A DNA stretch of 36,626 nt from a virus: the IMG/VR virus record IMGVR_UViG_3300021964_000008, positions 1 to 36,626 of that record; one strand, written 5' to 3'. This document shows, piece by piece, positions 7,277 through 14,465 of the stretch (positions within the stretch are counted from its first letter, which is position 1; each line of letters begins with the position of its first letter). Both the position numbers and the translations under genes were made by a program. Under the pieces are notes generated by a model that searched no databases, was not told the origin of the DNA, and saw only the letters and a program-made list of their open reading frames with translations.

Positions 7277-9030
7277 TAATATGTTCCACCGTCAATGGTT
7301 CCTACTTCAAGGTCAAACGATATCGCACCAGTGGAGCCAGTGCCAGTGCCAGTAATTGAGCCATCAGTTGAAGATATTTGCACTGAAGTGATGTCGCCAA
7401 AGTCACTCAGATTATAAGTCACCGGAGTGCCTGATACGTCTTCCGTGAAAACAAAGCCATTGGTATCCGTGTACTCAATCTTCGCAGTAGTGGTCTGAAT
7501 GAGCATGTGTCCGCTTTCTGCGACTGACGTCGTACCACCATCAGAAACAAGATGCAGTGCGTTGCTACCAGTACCAGAGCCAAAGCCAGCGCCGTATCCT
7601 AACAGCGTATTGAACTGACCTGTCGAAGAGACACCTGAGTTGTTACCGATTGCAATACTGTATTGAGCACGAGCGTCAGAGTAAGAACCAATTGCGATGC
7701 CATTTACGCCGCCAGCAACCGTTGCGTCCAAGCCAATAGCAACTGAGCCTGACGTACTTGCGTTTGCTTGGTCGCCGATTGCAACGCCCTGAGCGTTTGC
7801 GTAGCTATTCGCGCCAATAGCAACAGGTGTTGTACCACCAGCAGTCGCTCCACCACCAATTACAATTTTGTCTAATGACGTATCGAAAACGTCAACGTAG
7901 GTTGTGCCGTCCGTGGTGAATTCCCAGACGTCATCCGTCTCGTTCCACCGAAGTGATACGTTTGTGCTTGTACCACGCTCAACCTCGATACCAGCGTTCT
8001 CAGTTGGAGCGCCAGTCTCGTTGCTATTTAACGTGATGATGTTGTCAGCAAGGTTAATGGTTTCTGTGTTGACCGTTGTGGTTGTACCGCTGACAGTCAA
8101 GTCACCGCTGATTGTAACGTCAGCAGAGAATGTAACGTCTGCGCTTGCACCCGTGCCAAAGTTTGTTGCTGTGCTGATTTCACTAAGACGGGTCTGTAGG
8201 TTTGCCACAGAAACATCGTTGTCAGTAACAGAGATGGTTGACCAGCTAAACGAACCGTCTCCATCAGACACAAGAGCCTGACCGGATGTGCCGTTTCCAG
8301 AGACGTTAAGCTCTGCCGCACCGACCGAGTTGTCAGTAATGGTTGACGCATTAACAGAGCTAAGTGTTGCAAGAGCGCCAAGACCTGAGACTGAAGCGTT
8401 TGGCAGTGAGCCAGTAACATCGGTAGATAGGTCGATAGCGTTACGAGTAATGGTCTGACCTGAGATGGTCAGGTAGTCGAGTGTCCCGCCTAGTGTGACA
8501 TCTGTGGAGTTGTCAGTGCCAGCAGGGTCAACACCAAGGTTGCTTTGGATGGTTGTTTTATCTCCTGCGGAAATAGCAGTCGCCGCAACGAGACTTGACG
8601 TTACGTTTGTTGCATCAGTAACGTCTGCTGACGCTTCAACTCCGTCCAACTTGGTTTTGTCTGATGCGGTCATGACACCCGCAAGACTAGTTGTAGCCGC
8701 CGCGATTGAGTCATCAGTGCCGGTAGATGATGCAATCGTAACGGTAGACGCACCCTCGGTGACCGTAATGTTTGTGCCAGCCGAGTTGTCAGTACCCGCT
8801 TGGTCGACGTCAATCAGTGTGCGAATCTCAGCCGCTGTAACACCTGTTGCAAGAACCGGAGAGCCAGCGTTGTTTTTGATTGCGCCACCAACAGCAATTG
8901 GAGTGTTCGCCGCTGCCGGGTCACCAACGTAAAGGGTGTCAGAGCCTTTAGAATAGGCTAATTCACCTTGTGCAAGAGTAGAAGGGGCCGCTGACCCCGT
9001 AGATCGTTTGATCTTGATTGTTTGGGCCAT
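7276..9030 (-). CDS. Large tail fibre with YadA-like head repeats
   Basis: A 584-residue fibre. Residues 1-50 are the MAQTIKIKR attachment domain. Residues 60-370 hold shaft repeats (DVTDATNVTSSL, DGVEASADV, VDPAGTDNS and similar). Residues about 395-480 contain repeated AIG units (PVAIGANSYANAQGVAIGDQ, GSVAIGLDA, NGIAIGSYS, YSIAIGNNS), the left-handed beta-roll motif of trimeric autotransporter heads. A final domain ends in TIDGGTY. It would be the main host-recognition fibre. The ATG overlaps the upstream stop as TAATG. Confidence 0.85.
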   Translation of the reverse strand: MAQTIKIKRSTGSAAPSTLAQGELAYSKGSDTLYVGDPAAANTPIAVGGAIKNNAGSPVLATGVTAAEIRTLIDVDQAGTDNSAGTNITVTEGASTVTIASSTGTDDSIAAATTSLAGVMTASDKTKLDGVEASADVTDATNVTSSLVAATAISAGDKTTIQSNLGVDPAGTDNSTDVTLGGTLDYLTISGQTITRNAIDLSTDVTGSLPNASVSGLGALATLSSVNASTITDNSVGAAELNVSGNGTSGQALVSDGDGSFSWSTISVTDNDVSVANLQTRLSEISTATNFGTGASADVTFSADVTISGDLTVSGTTTTVNTETINLADNIITLNSNETGAPTENAGIEVERGTSTNVSLRWNETDDVWEFTTDGTTYVDVFDTSLDKIVIGGGATAGGTTPVAIGANSYANAQGVAIGDQANASTSGSVAIGLDATVAGGVNGIAIGSYSDARAQYSIAIGNNSGVSSTGQFNTLLGYGAGFGSGTGSNALHLVSDGGTTSVAESGHMLIQTTTAKIEYTDTNGFVFTEDVSGTPVTYNLSDFGDITSVQISSTDGSITGTGTGSTGAISFDLEVGTIDGGTY

Positions 9031-9413
9031 TAGTAGGAGCCTCCATCTAGTGTGTCGGAGTTGTCAGTAGCCGTACTTAACAACACCCAACTATATACGT
9101 TTGTTGAAACTTCTCTGTAAAAGTATAAATCTTCGTCGTCTGTTTTGTACCACATATCGCCCTCACGATAAGTACCGCCACTAGGCTGAGTAGCCTGACG
9201 GTAAAATGTCATTCGGTTTATTGTGGCAATAAGGGGTTCGTATAGAGTGTCTGCGGTACTTTGAGTTAAGTACCCAGCTTCTTGAATAGAGTTTGCCGAT
9301 GCTTCTGCTGCGGCGGCTGATGCAGCGGCATCTTGAGCGTAGCCAGAAATAGTAGAAGCGTAGACATCTGTCGTTGCTTCACCACTACCACCGCTACCAC
9401 GAAATATGCCCAT
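9030..9413 (-). CDS. Tail fibre N-terminal / collar protein
   Basis: A 127-residue protein. A Gly/Ser-rich start is followed by an Ala-rich helix (DAAASAAAAEASANSIQ, a fibre coiled-coil signature), then a domain with QPSGGTYREGDMWYKTDDED, a pattern typical of fibre proteins (GDxWY). It ends TLDGGSY. It is the first gene after the capsid-associated terminator and likely links the large fibre to the tail or forms a short fibre. Confidence 0.75.
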   Translation of the reverse strand: MGIFRGSGGSGEATTDVYASTISGYAQDAAASAAAAEASANSIQEAGYLTQSTADTLYEPLIATINRMTFYRQATQPSGGTYREGDMWYKTDDEDLYFYREVSTNVYSWVLLSTATDNSDTLDGGSY

Positions 9414-9433
9414 AGTTACCCGCCAGTATCCAC

Positions 9434-9470
9434 AAAAGAAGAGAAAGGAAAGGGGGCCATGAAGACCCCC
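9434..9470 (-). terminator. Terminator after the major capsid gene
   Basis: Read on the minus strand just after the capsid stop: a GGGGGT / GCCCCC stem (plus-strand 9452-9470) with a seven-base loop, followed by the T-rich tract TTTCCTTTCTCTTCTTTT. The tract is interrupted by C residues, so it may be leaky, letting some transcription into the fibre genes. Confidence 0.65.
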
Positions 9471-9478
9471 AGAGGTTC

Positions 9479-10468
9479 TTACTCGTCAGCTACAGCGAGG
9501 ATAAATCCAGCTTCAGGACGGTAAGTCTCTACGCCGTACAGAGTGTCGGCAGTGTAGAGAGTTGACAGGTACTCTTGCTTGTACTGAGTCTGTGAACGTA
9601 CAGAAAGTTGCTCTGCAAGGATCAGTGCTTCGTTGTGGAAGAACAAGCAACCACGTACAGCAATTGAACCGCCAGCGTTCTGAGCAGCAGTCTCAAGTAC
9701 AGGAGCGTTGCTAGAAACATATACGTCAACGCCGTACAGGTTACCAATCAAGCCTGACTCAACACCACGACCGCCTACGAAGTCAGAAGACACGTAACGA
9801 TCAACACCCATGATAGACTTACGAACAGCCGGAGGAATAACAATCACTCGTCCTTCCATCGGTACGTCAGCGTCGTCCATCAACTTGATAGCTTCACGGA
9901 AACCAAGGTCCGTAAAGTTATCGCCAGTAGCTACAGTGTCAGCAGCAAATGTGGCAAGACCTGAAGAAGCGTTGAAGTAGTAAGCGTTGCTGTTAACCCA
10001 AGATGAAGCATCCGTAGGTGAAGCAGTTCGCGTACCGTTACCAAAGCCAGTACCAGCATTGATGAGGTCAGTGTCTACTTGCTTAGCAAGAGCATAACCA
10101 GCATCTGACGTGTAGAACTGACGGAGGCTTGAGAGAGCCTGTACTTCAACGATGTCTTCAATGAGTCGTGAGTACTCAAAGTGACGGTTAATAGTTACTT
10201 GCAACTCTTCTTCAAGGTTTGCTTGAATTGTTACCGCAGCGGCTTCGTTTTTTGCAGACGCAGAACCACGAGTAGGCTTAGGGATGTGAATTACATCGCC
10301 TTTCTTGCCAGACATTGACAACTTCTTGACAAGAGGAGCCATTTTTAATGTTTTTTGATAAGCAGCAATGATCTCATCACTCCAAATTTCTGGAATAAAA
10401 GTACCTGCTGCTACTTTGTCTACTACAGCGTTAGCTGTAAAAAACGCACCGGAAGTTTCGTTAGCCAT
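9479..10468 (-). CDS. Major capsid protein (HK97 fold)
   Basis: A 329-residue protein immediately downstream of the scaffold gene. Its features match T7-like and marine podovirus capsids: an early segment (FIPEIWSDEIIAAYQKTL), the hinge KKGDVIHIPKPTRGSASAKN, a long spine-helix region (EYSRLIEDIVEVQALSSL), the EGRVIVIPPAVRKSI strand, and a C-terminal domain with YGVDVYVSSNAPV. It would self-assemble around the scaffold. The upstream leader ends in AGGAGATTA before the ATG. A terminator follows the gene. Confidence 0.93.
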   Translation of the reverse strand: MANETSGAFFTANAVVDKVAAGTFIPEIWSDEIIAAYQKTLKMAPLVKKLSMSGKKGDVIHIPKPTRGSASAKNEAAAVTIQANLEEELQVTINRHFEYSRLIEDIVEVQALSSLRQFYTSDAGYALAKQVDTDLINAGTGFGNGTRTASPTDASSWVNSNAYYFNASSGLATFAADTVATGDNFTDLGFREAIKLMDDADVPMEGRVIVIPPAVRKSIMGVDRYVSSDFVGGRGVESGLIGNLYGVDVYVSSNAPVLETAAQNAGGSIAVRGCLFFHNEALILAEQLSVRSQTQYKQEYLSTLYTADTLYGVETYRPEAGFILAVADE

Positions 10469-10485
10469 ATTAATCTCCTAAAGGA

Positions 10486-11268
10486 TTATTTAACACGACC
10501 CTGCGAATATGCAGCTAAGATTTCGTCTGATAATGCAGCATACCGATCAGGGTCAGTTTTCATTAGTTTAATAATGTCGGCCCTACGATAGACTTTCTTG
10601 CGTGATCCTTCGGCTGTACCACGAGCGTTACCTGTACTAGCAGACTTAACACTTTCTTTCCGCGCTTGTCTTTCAACATTAGCTGTTTGATTAACAAGTC
10701 CCTGACGTTCTTTCCATGTGCTGAATAGCTCGTCAGCCGCTTCGTGATCGTATCCTTGGTCTGCCGCTACAAATAATTGAGTCCTAATCTTAGATCCTTT
10801 AATCCACTCAGCAAACTTAGGATCTTGCAAAATAGTTTGCATGTCCGGATGTCGCTGCTGTAGATTAGCCAAAGCTGCTTGCTTACGGTGTTCCGAAGCG
10901 TACTGCTCTGCTTCCCTAATCTTAGGATGGTTCTCGATTGCTCGGTTTACTGCCTTTTGTGGGTCAGTAAAGTAGTCTATATCGTCTTCAGGCTCAACAG
11001 TTTGTTGTTGAGGTGCTTGTGAGAGTTGTGTCTGAATGTAATCGTCTACGACTTTACGAAGTTCACCTACCTCAGAAGACTGACGACCAAGGAGCTTTTC
11101 AGCCTCTTGGTGCATCTGAACAATTTCCTCTAGGGACTTGTTCTGGTACTTCTCTGGTAACTGTGGTTCTTCTGGAGGTTGTTCAACAAATTCTTCTTGT
11201 TGGGCCTCTGTGATGTCGTCTGCGTTTTCCTCTTCAGGACGCTCGTCAAGTAGTGTAGCTCTCGCCAT
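10486..11268 (-). CDS. Capsid scaffolding protein
   Basis: A 260-residue, highly charged helical protein. Residues 1-45 are very acidic (EEENADDITEAQQEEFVEQ), residues 40-80 and 100-190 are helical, and the C-terminus is basic (SRKKVYRRADIIKLM ... YSQGRVK), as expected for the capsid-binding tail of podovirus scaffolds. It lies directly upstream of the capsid gene with an 18-base gap. A GGAG ribosome-binding site precedes the ATG. Confidence 0.88.
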   Translation of the reverse strand: MARATLLDERPEEENADDITEAQQEEFVEQPPEEPQLPEKYQNKSLEEIVQMHQEAEKLLGRQSSEVGELRKVVDDYIQTQLSQAPQQQTVEPEDDIDYFTDPQKAVNRAIENHPKIREAEQYASEHRKQAALANLQQRHPDMQTILQDPKFAEWIKGSKIRTQLFVAADQGYDHEAADELFSTWKERQGLVNQTANVERQARKESVKSASTGNARGTAEGSRKKVYRRADIIKLMKTDPDRYAALSDEILAAYSQGRVK

Positions 11269-11334
11269 TATTAAACTCCGTGGTTATTATTATCCATTAT
11301 GGAGATTGTTGTTATAGGGTTGGCCTACGATAGC

Positions 11335-11556
11335 TTACGGCTCCCTGCGTTGTTTTCCTGCCCTCTCGTGTTCGCGTACCCATTTCATGTGCTGTCCCGG
11401 AAAGTCTCCCGAAGCACCGTCAAGGATACATTGAGTTGCGGATATAATCTTTGTAGCGTTAGCACCACAACCGCACCTACTGGTTGTAACACTACCATCT
11501 ACAAAGGATTCAAAGACGTGCCCATTAGAGCACTTAAAGTCAAACACTTTGAGCAT
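11335..11556 (-). CDS. Small zinc-ribbon protein (FmdB-like)
   Basis: A 73-residue protein starting MLKVFDFKCSNGHVFE. Cysteines form C-x3-H ... C-x-C (FKCSNGH and SRCGCGAN), a compact zinc ribbon like the FmdB regulatory-protein family. The second half is basic and ends EHERAGKQRREP. It overlaps the upstream gene by 17 bases and precedes scaffold by about 65. Role unknown; similar proteins often sit near capsid genes in podoviruses. Confidence 0.75.
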   Translation of the reverse strand: MLKVFDFKCSNGHVFESFVDGSVTTSRCGCGANATKIISATQCILDGASGDFPGQHMKWVREHERAGKQRREP

Positions 11557-11794
11557 CTTTATCTTCTTCTACAGCTTGCTCATACGAAGCGTTTACAGTA
11601 GCTTCTAAGTTCAAAAGGTTAGCAATTACTGCTAATTGCCCTTTGCGAAAGTAAAGATCCTCAGAATCTTTGGTGTTTTGTACATCGTTAGTATGTACTG
11701 CTGTATTCTTAAGTTCCTCAACTAGCTGAGTCCAACCTTCGTTGCGGAATAAAGAATGATAATTATTGAAATACTTCTCTAGTTCAGGAGCCAT
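11540..11794 (-). CDS. Small acidic helical protein
   Basis: An 84-residue protein beginning MAPELEKYFNNYHSLF and ending in an acidic tail (QAVEEDKDAQSV). It looks fully helical. It is the first gene behind the minus-strand promoter at 11824-11852, with AGAGGA upstream of the ATG. No family is recognised with confidence; proteins of similar size and position occur between portal and scaffold in marine podoviruses. Confidence 0.75.
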   Translation of the reverse strand: MAPELEKYFNNYHSLFRNEGWTQLVEELKNTAVHTNDVQNTKDSEDLYFRKGQLAVIANLLNLEATVNASYEQAVEEDKDAQSV

Positions 11795-11823
11795 TGTTTT
11801 CCTCTGGTTGTTCCTATGTATTT

Positions 11824-11852
11824 ATTATATCACATTTTTAAGCAAAAGTCAA
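11824..11852 (-). promoter_or_regulatory. Sigma70 promoter for the capsid cassette
   Basis: On the minus strand: TTGACT, a 17-base spacer, then a perfect TATAAT preceded by TGA (extended -10). The -35 overlaps the stop codon of the 40-residue gene at 11849-11971. Transcription would begin near 11817 and serve the genes from 11794 down to the capsid gene. Confidence 0.85.
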
Positions 11853-11971
11853 GCCTTTTTAGTCTTCTTTTTGCCGTACTGTACCTTAGTGCCTTTCTTT
11901 TTAGCCGCAGCTTTGGCTTTAGCCATACCTTCCTTGGTATAGGCGTAGTGTTTTCCGTCAACTTTTGGCAT
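11849..11971 (-). CDS. Tiny Lys-rich basic protein (40 residues)
   Basis: A 40-residue protein starting MPKVDGKHYAYTKEGMAKAK and ending in a poly-basic tail (GKKKTKKA). The opening pattern with a Lys/Ala-rich remainder recurs in small proteins of marine phages near capsid genes. It probably binds nucleic acid; the exact role is unknown. Its ATG overlaps the upstream gene's stop as TAATG, and its stop codon lies inside the -35 of the next promoter. Confidence 0.8.
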   Translation of the reverse strand: MPKVDGKHYAYTKEGMAKAKAAAKKKGTKVQYGKKKTKKA

Positions 11972-12123
11972 TATTTCTTCCCCTTGGCTGTTTTTGCTGC
12001 CTTCTTGAACGCTTTTGCCGTAGGCGCTCCCTTAGAGCCGGGTTTACGCATACGTTCTCCCGATCCTTCTTTGATTCGTTTACGCTTGGCGTGAATGTTC
12101 GCATAGAGGCCTTGTTTAGCCAT
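11971..12123 (-). CDS. Small basic protein (50 residues)
   Basis: A 50-residue protein: MAKQGLYANIHAKRKRIK, then GSGERMRKPGSKGAPTAKAF and a Lys/Ala-rich end. The GLYANIHAKRxRI and MRKPGxKGAP patterns are recurrent in small basic phage proteins near structural genes. It is probably a DNA- or capsid-binding minor protein. It is tightly packed, five bases after the 94-residue gene and with one base shared with the next. Confidence 0.82.
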   Translation of the reverse strand: MAKQGLYANIHAKRKRIKEGSGERMRKPGSKGAPTAKAFKKAAKTAKGKK

Positions 12124-12128
12124 CTACT

Positions 12129-12413
12129 TCACCACTTGACTTTATCAGCCCAGTAAGCTGCGGACATCTTTCCTTTACTAATGTTTCCAGCGTGTCGAGC
12201 CTTGAAAGACTTTCGTCTAGCCTTCTCTTTAGCTGTAGTAGGATTCTTTCCAGCACCTGAAACTCCTTGTTGTCCAAATCTGATTGTTTTTACCTTGTCA
12301 CCTTCTTTAGCTACAACAACGTGGCTTTTAGTTGGATGATTAGGCGTTCTCTTGGGTTTGTTGAACCCGCTTACTCCCGCTCGCTTTAGCCTTGGGTCCT
12401 TCTCCTTTGGCAT
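12129..12413 (-). CDS. Small basic protein (94 residues)
   Basis: A 94-residue, strongly basic protein: MPKEKDPRLKRAGVSGFNKPKR, a middle with VKTIRFGQQGVSGAGKNPTT, and an end with RHAGNISKGKMSAAYWADKVKW. The RHxxNISKGKMSAAYWAxKVKW ending recurs in small proteins of podoviruses near the portal gene. It is probably virion-associated; the function is not established. The ATG overlaps the portal stop as TAATG. Its first 74 bases also overlap the 60-residue gene in another frame. Confidence 0.85.
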   Translation of the reverse strand: MPKEKDPRLKRAGVSGFNKPKRTPNHPTKSHVVVAKEGDKVKTIRFGQQGVSGAGKNPTTAKEKARRKSFKARHAGNISKGKMSAAYWADKVKW

Positions 12414-12522
12414 TAGATAGCTCCTCCACCTTGGCCTCCAAAGCCTCGATTCTGTCGAATTGGGCTTGGAATCTGTTGTTGATTTGGTTGACCAAACTGT
12501 CCAGTTCTCTGGCGGTTAACAT
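12340..12522 (-). CDS. Overlapping small coiled-coil gene in the portal 3' end
   Basis: A 60-residue protein starting MLTARELDSLVNQINNRFQ with a heptad-like coiled coil (residues 5-37: IEALEAKVEELSN) and a polar tail. A strong AAGGAAG site lies nine bases before its ATG, inside portal. It overlaps the last 110 bases of portal and the first 74 bases of the next gene in a third frame. The well-formed start site and protein-like sequence argue for a real gene; it could still be a shadow. Confidence 0.6.
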   Translation of the reverse strand: MLTARELDSLVNQINNRFQAQFDRIEALEAKVEELSNAKGEGPKAKASGSKRVQQTQENA

Positions 12523-14464
12523 TCATATCTTCCTTTGTTTTGTCTTCTTTAATGATTACTTCTCGCTCTTTAAGCATCGCTTCGGCAATTCTCATGCGGC
12601 GCTCAAACTCTTTGTCGTCTTGGTCTCCTTCCTTGAGATTACGTGTAATTGCACTAATTTTCTCAATCTCAAGCTCTTGTGGAGCCAACTGTCCGTCAAT
12701 GATGTACTTCTGAGCACGTGCAGCAGATTCTTGAGCCTGAGCCTGTAGAGCCGCTGTTTGACTCTGCTGGAACTCAAGCTGTGCCTGTTGTTGTTGCATG
12801 GCCATCTGCTGTGCTTGAGGATCAGGCTGTGACGCTTGTTGCAACGTAGCGAGAAGCTCTTCACGGTTAGACAAGTTCATGTTGTCAACAATAGACTGAA
12901 TCAGAGCAGGGTACAGCGGTGAGTCAGGTGACATTGTTTGTAACAACTGCGTAAGTTGAGTTACCTCGTACTCACGTGCAATGATACCTAGCGATGACGA
13001 AGCATTAAACTTGTAGTCAGCGACTGGATAGTTCTCAGGGTCAAACTGCATGTACCGATAAGCAGCTTTCTTAACAAACGGAATCAAGAAAGATTGTTGG
13101 AAGTTAATAAGTGTCCGCTTATGGCGTTTGATAATAGCGCCCAGAGACATAGATATCCCAGCAGCAGTAGCCTCTCCGTTAACTTGTCCTGCGATGCCAG
13201 CGGAGTCAACCGCACCTGTAGCTTGTTGTACCATTTGCTGAAGCGCACCAGCTTGTGCAAACGTAATTTGTCCAACTTGTCCAAAGTTGAACGGTTGAAG
13301 AACTTCACGCGGGTCTCCGTTAGTTAGAATCATCTTGCCGGGGCGCACTTCAGGTTTAGCACCTCTAGGCAGTCTTGTTGCGTCAATGGCAAGCATAGGA
13401 TGAATAGTAAGAGAAAGAGCATCAATACGCGCTCGAAGCTCCGTATCAAGAGCCTTTTGAGAATTGTAACCTTTCTCACAAACACCTCTCCCCCAGAAAC
13501 GACCGGGAACAACGTCCCAAGGAAATGCAACAACCGGACGGTCCTGCATCATGTACGGGTTTTCTTCAGCTTTAAGAAGAATACCGCCGTTAGCGACCAC
13601 AACGATAGCCTCAACGTATTCTGACTCTGACCCTTGGTCCTCCCCTACCTCTTCGCTATCGTCGTTCATAGCGCGTTTGAGAAGCTCTCGTGGGACTTTA
13701 CCGTAGTACTTGGTCAGACGAACCTTGTCGTCGTTGTAAACCGTAAGGTCTTGGTCAGGCTCTAGGTCGGTGTCTGGAGCAGCGTTACCTACGTATACGT
13801 CTCTGTACACGCCTTTCTCCTGTAGCTCCTCTACGGCGTAACGAGAGACAAACTCGTCAATAGCTACACCACAAGCGTCCTCAATGGACGTTGCTACAGG
13901 CTCGATTAGGAAGTTCTGAGGCATTACAGGCTTTAGCTTGACTACAGTACGGTCTGTAATGTTTACGCCTACAGCAGTTAACTGACCGTCCATAACAGGC
14001 TGTGTAGCCGGAGCCATTTCTTTTACTTCTTCAAGGACAACTTCACCAATGCCTACACCAAACACAGCAGCGTTGATAAGACACTCAGCTACCGCTTGAC
14101 GTATCTTACAGGACTCAAAATCTTCTGTTAGCTTGTTGCGTAGGAACTGTACGTCTTGGCGGTCTGTGTCACCCATGTTGTCTGAGATGTCAAACCACTT
14201 ACCCCGTCCAAAGGTAGCTTCTTCTAGCTCTGCTACGTTAGACTCAACGGCCTGTTGCAAAGCAGGAGAGATAATCCGTGAACGCTCAGAGTTACGCTGG
14301 CTGTCCGCTGGGTCCCAAATACCCCGCCAGAGGCGATAGTACTCATCAAACTTACTCTCGTAGTTAGACTCGTAGTAGTCACGCCAGTTCTCACACTTTG
14401 TCATTACCCAATCTTCAAGAGTTTCTTGAATCATCAATGGGTCTACTTCATAAAGGTCTGCCAT
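12413..14464 (-). CDS. Portal (head-tail connector) protein
   Basis: A 683-residue portal, longer than T7 gp8 (536). The N-terminal region (residues 1-60: WVMTKCENWRDYYESNYESKFDEYYRLW in pieces) and the core PYMMQDRPVVAFPWDVVPGRF resemble podovirus portals, as does GRGVCEKGYNSQKALDTELR. The C-terminal 170 residues are Gln/Ala/Glu-rich coiled coil (a barrel-like extension), ending in a Gly/Gln-rich tail. It forms the dodecameric DNA channel at the capsid vertex and is encoded just after TerL. Confidence 0.93.
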   Translation of the reverse strand: MADLYEVDPLMIQETLEDWVMTKCENWRDYYESNYESKFDEYYRLWRGIWDPADSQRNSERSRIISPALQQAVESNVAELEEATFGRGKWFDISDNMGDTDRQDVQFLRNKLTEDFESCKIRQAVAECLINAAVFGVGIGEVVLEEVKEMAPATQPVMDGQLTAVGVNITDRTVVKLKPVMPQNFLIEPVATSIEDACGVAIDEFVSRYAVEELQEKGVYRDVYVGNAAPDTDLEPDQDLTVYNDDKVRLTKYYGKVPRELLKRAMNDDSEEVGEDQGSESEYVEAIVVVANGGILLKAEENPYMMQDRPVVAFPWDVVPGRFWGRGVCEKGYNSQKALDTELRARIDALSLTIHPMLAIDATRLPRGAKPEVRPGKMILTNGDPREVLQPFNFGQVGQITFAQAGALQQMVQQATGAVDSAGIAGQVNGEATAAGISMSLGAIIKRHKRTLINFQQSFLIPFVKKAAYRYMQFDPENYPVADYKFNASSSLGIIAREYEVTQLTQLLQTMSPDSPLYPALIQSIVDNMNLSNREELLATLQQASQPDPQAQQMAMQQQQAQLEFQQSQTAALQAQAQESAARAQKYIIDGQLAPQELEIEKISAITRNLKEGDQDDKEFERRMRIAEAMLKEREVIIKEDKTKEDMNVNRQRTGQFGQPNQQQIPSPIRQNRGFGGQGGGAI

Positions 14465-14465
14465 A

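Noticed and set aside
8495-8932. 145-codon plus-strand frame
   Set aside because: Antisense to the large fibre; low-complexity mirror of its Ser/Thr codons, without a ribosome site or neighbours on that strand.
11437-11446. TATAAT-like box on the plus strand
   Set aside because: No -35 at proper spacing and it is antisense within a coding region.
11299-11601. 100-codon plus-strand frame
   Set aside because: Antisense to the FmdB-like gene and its neighbour in a fully leftward region.
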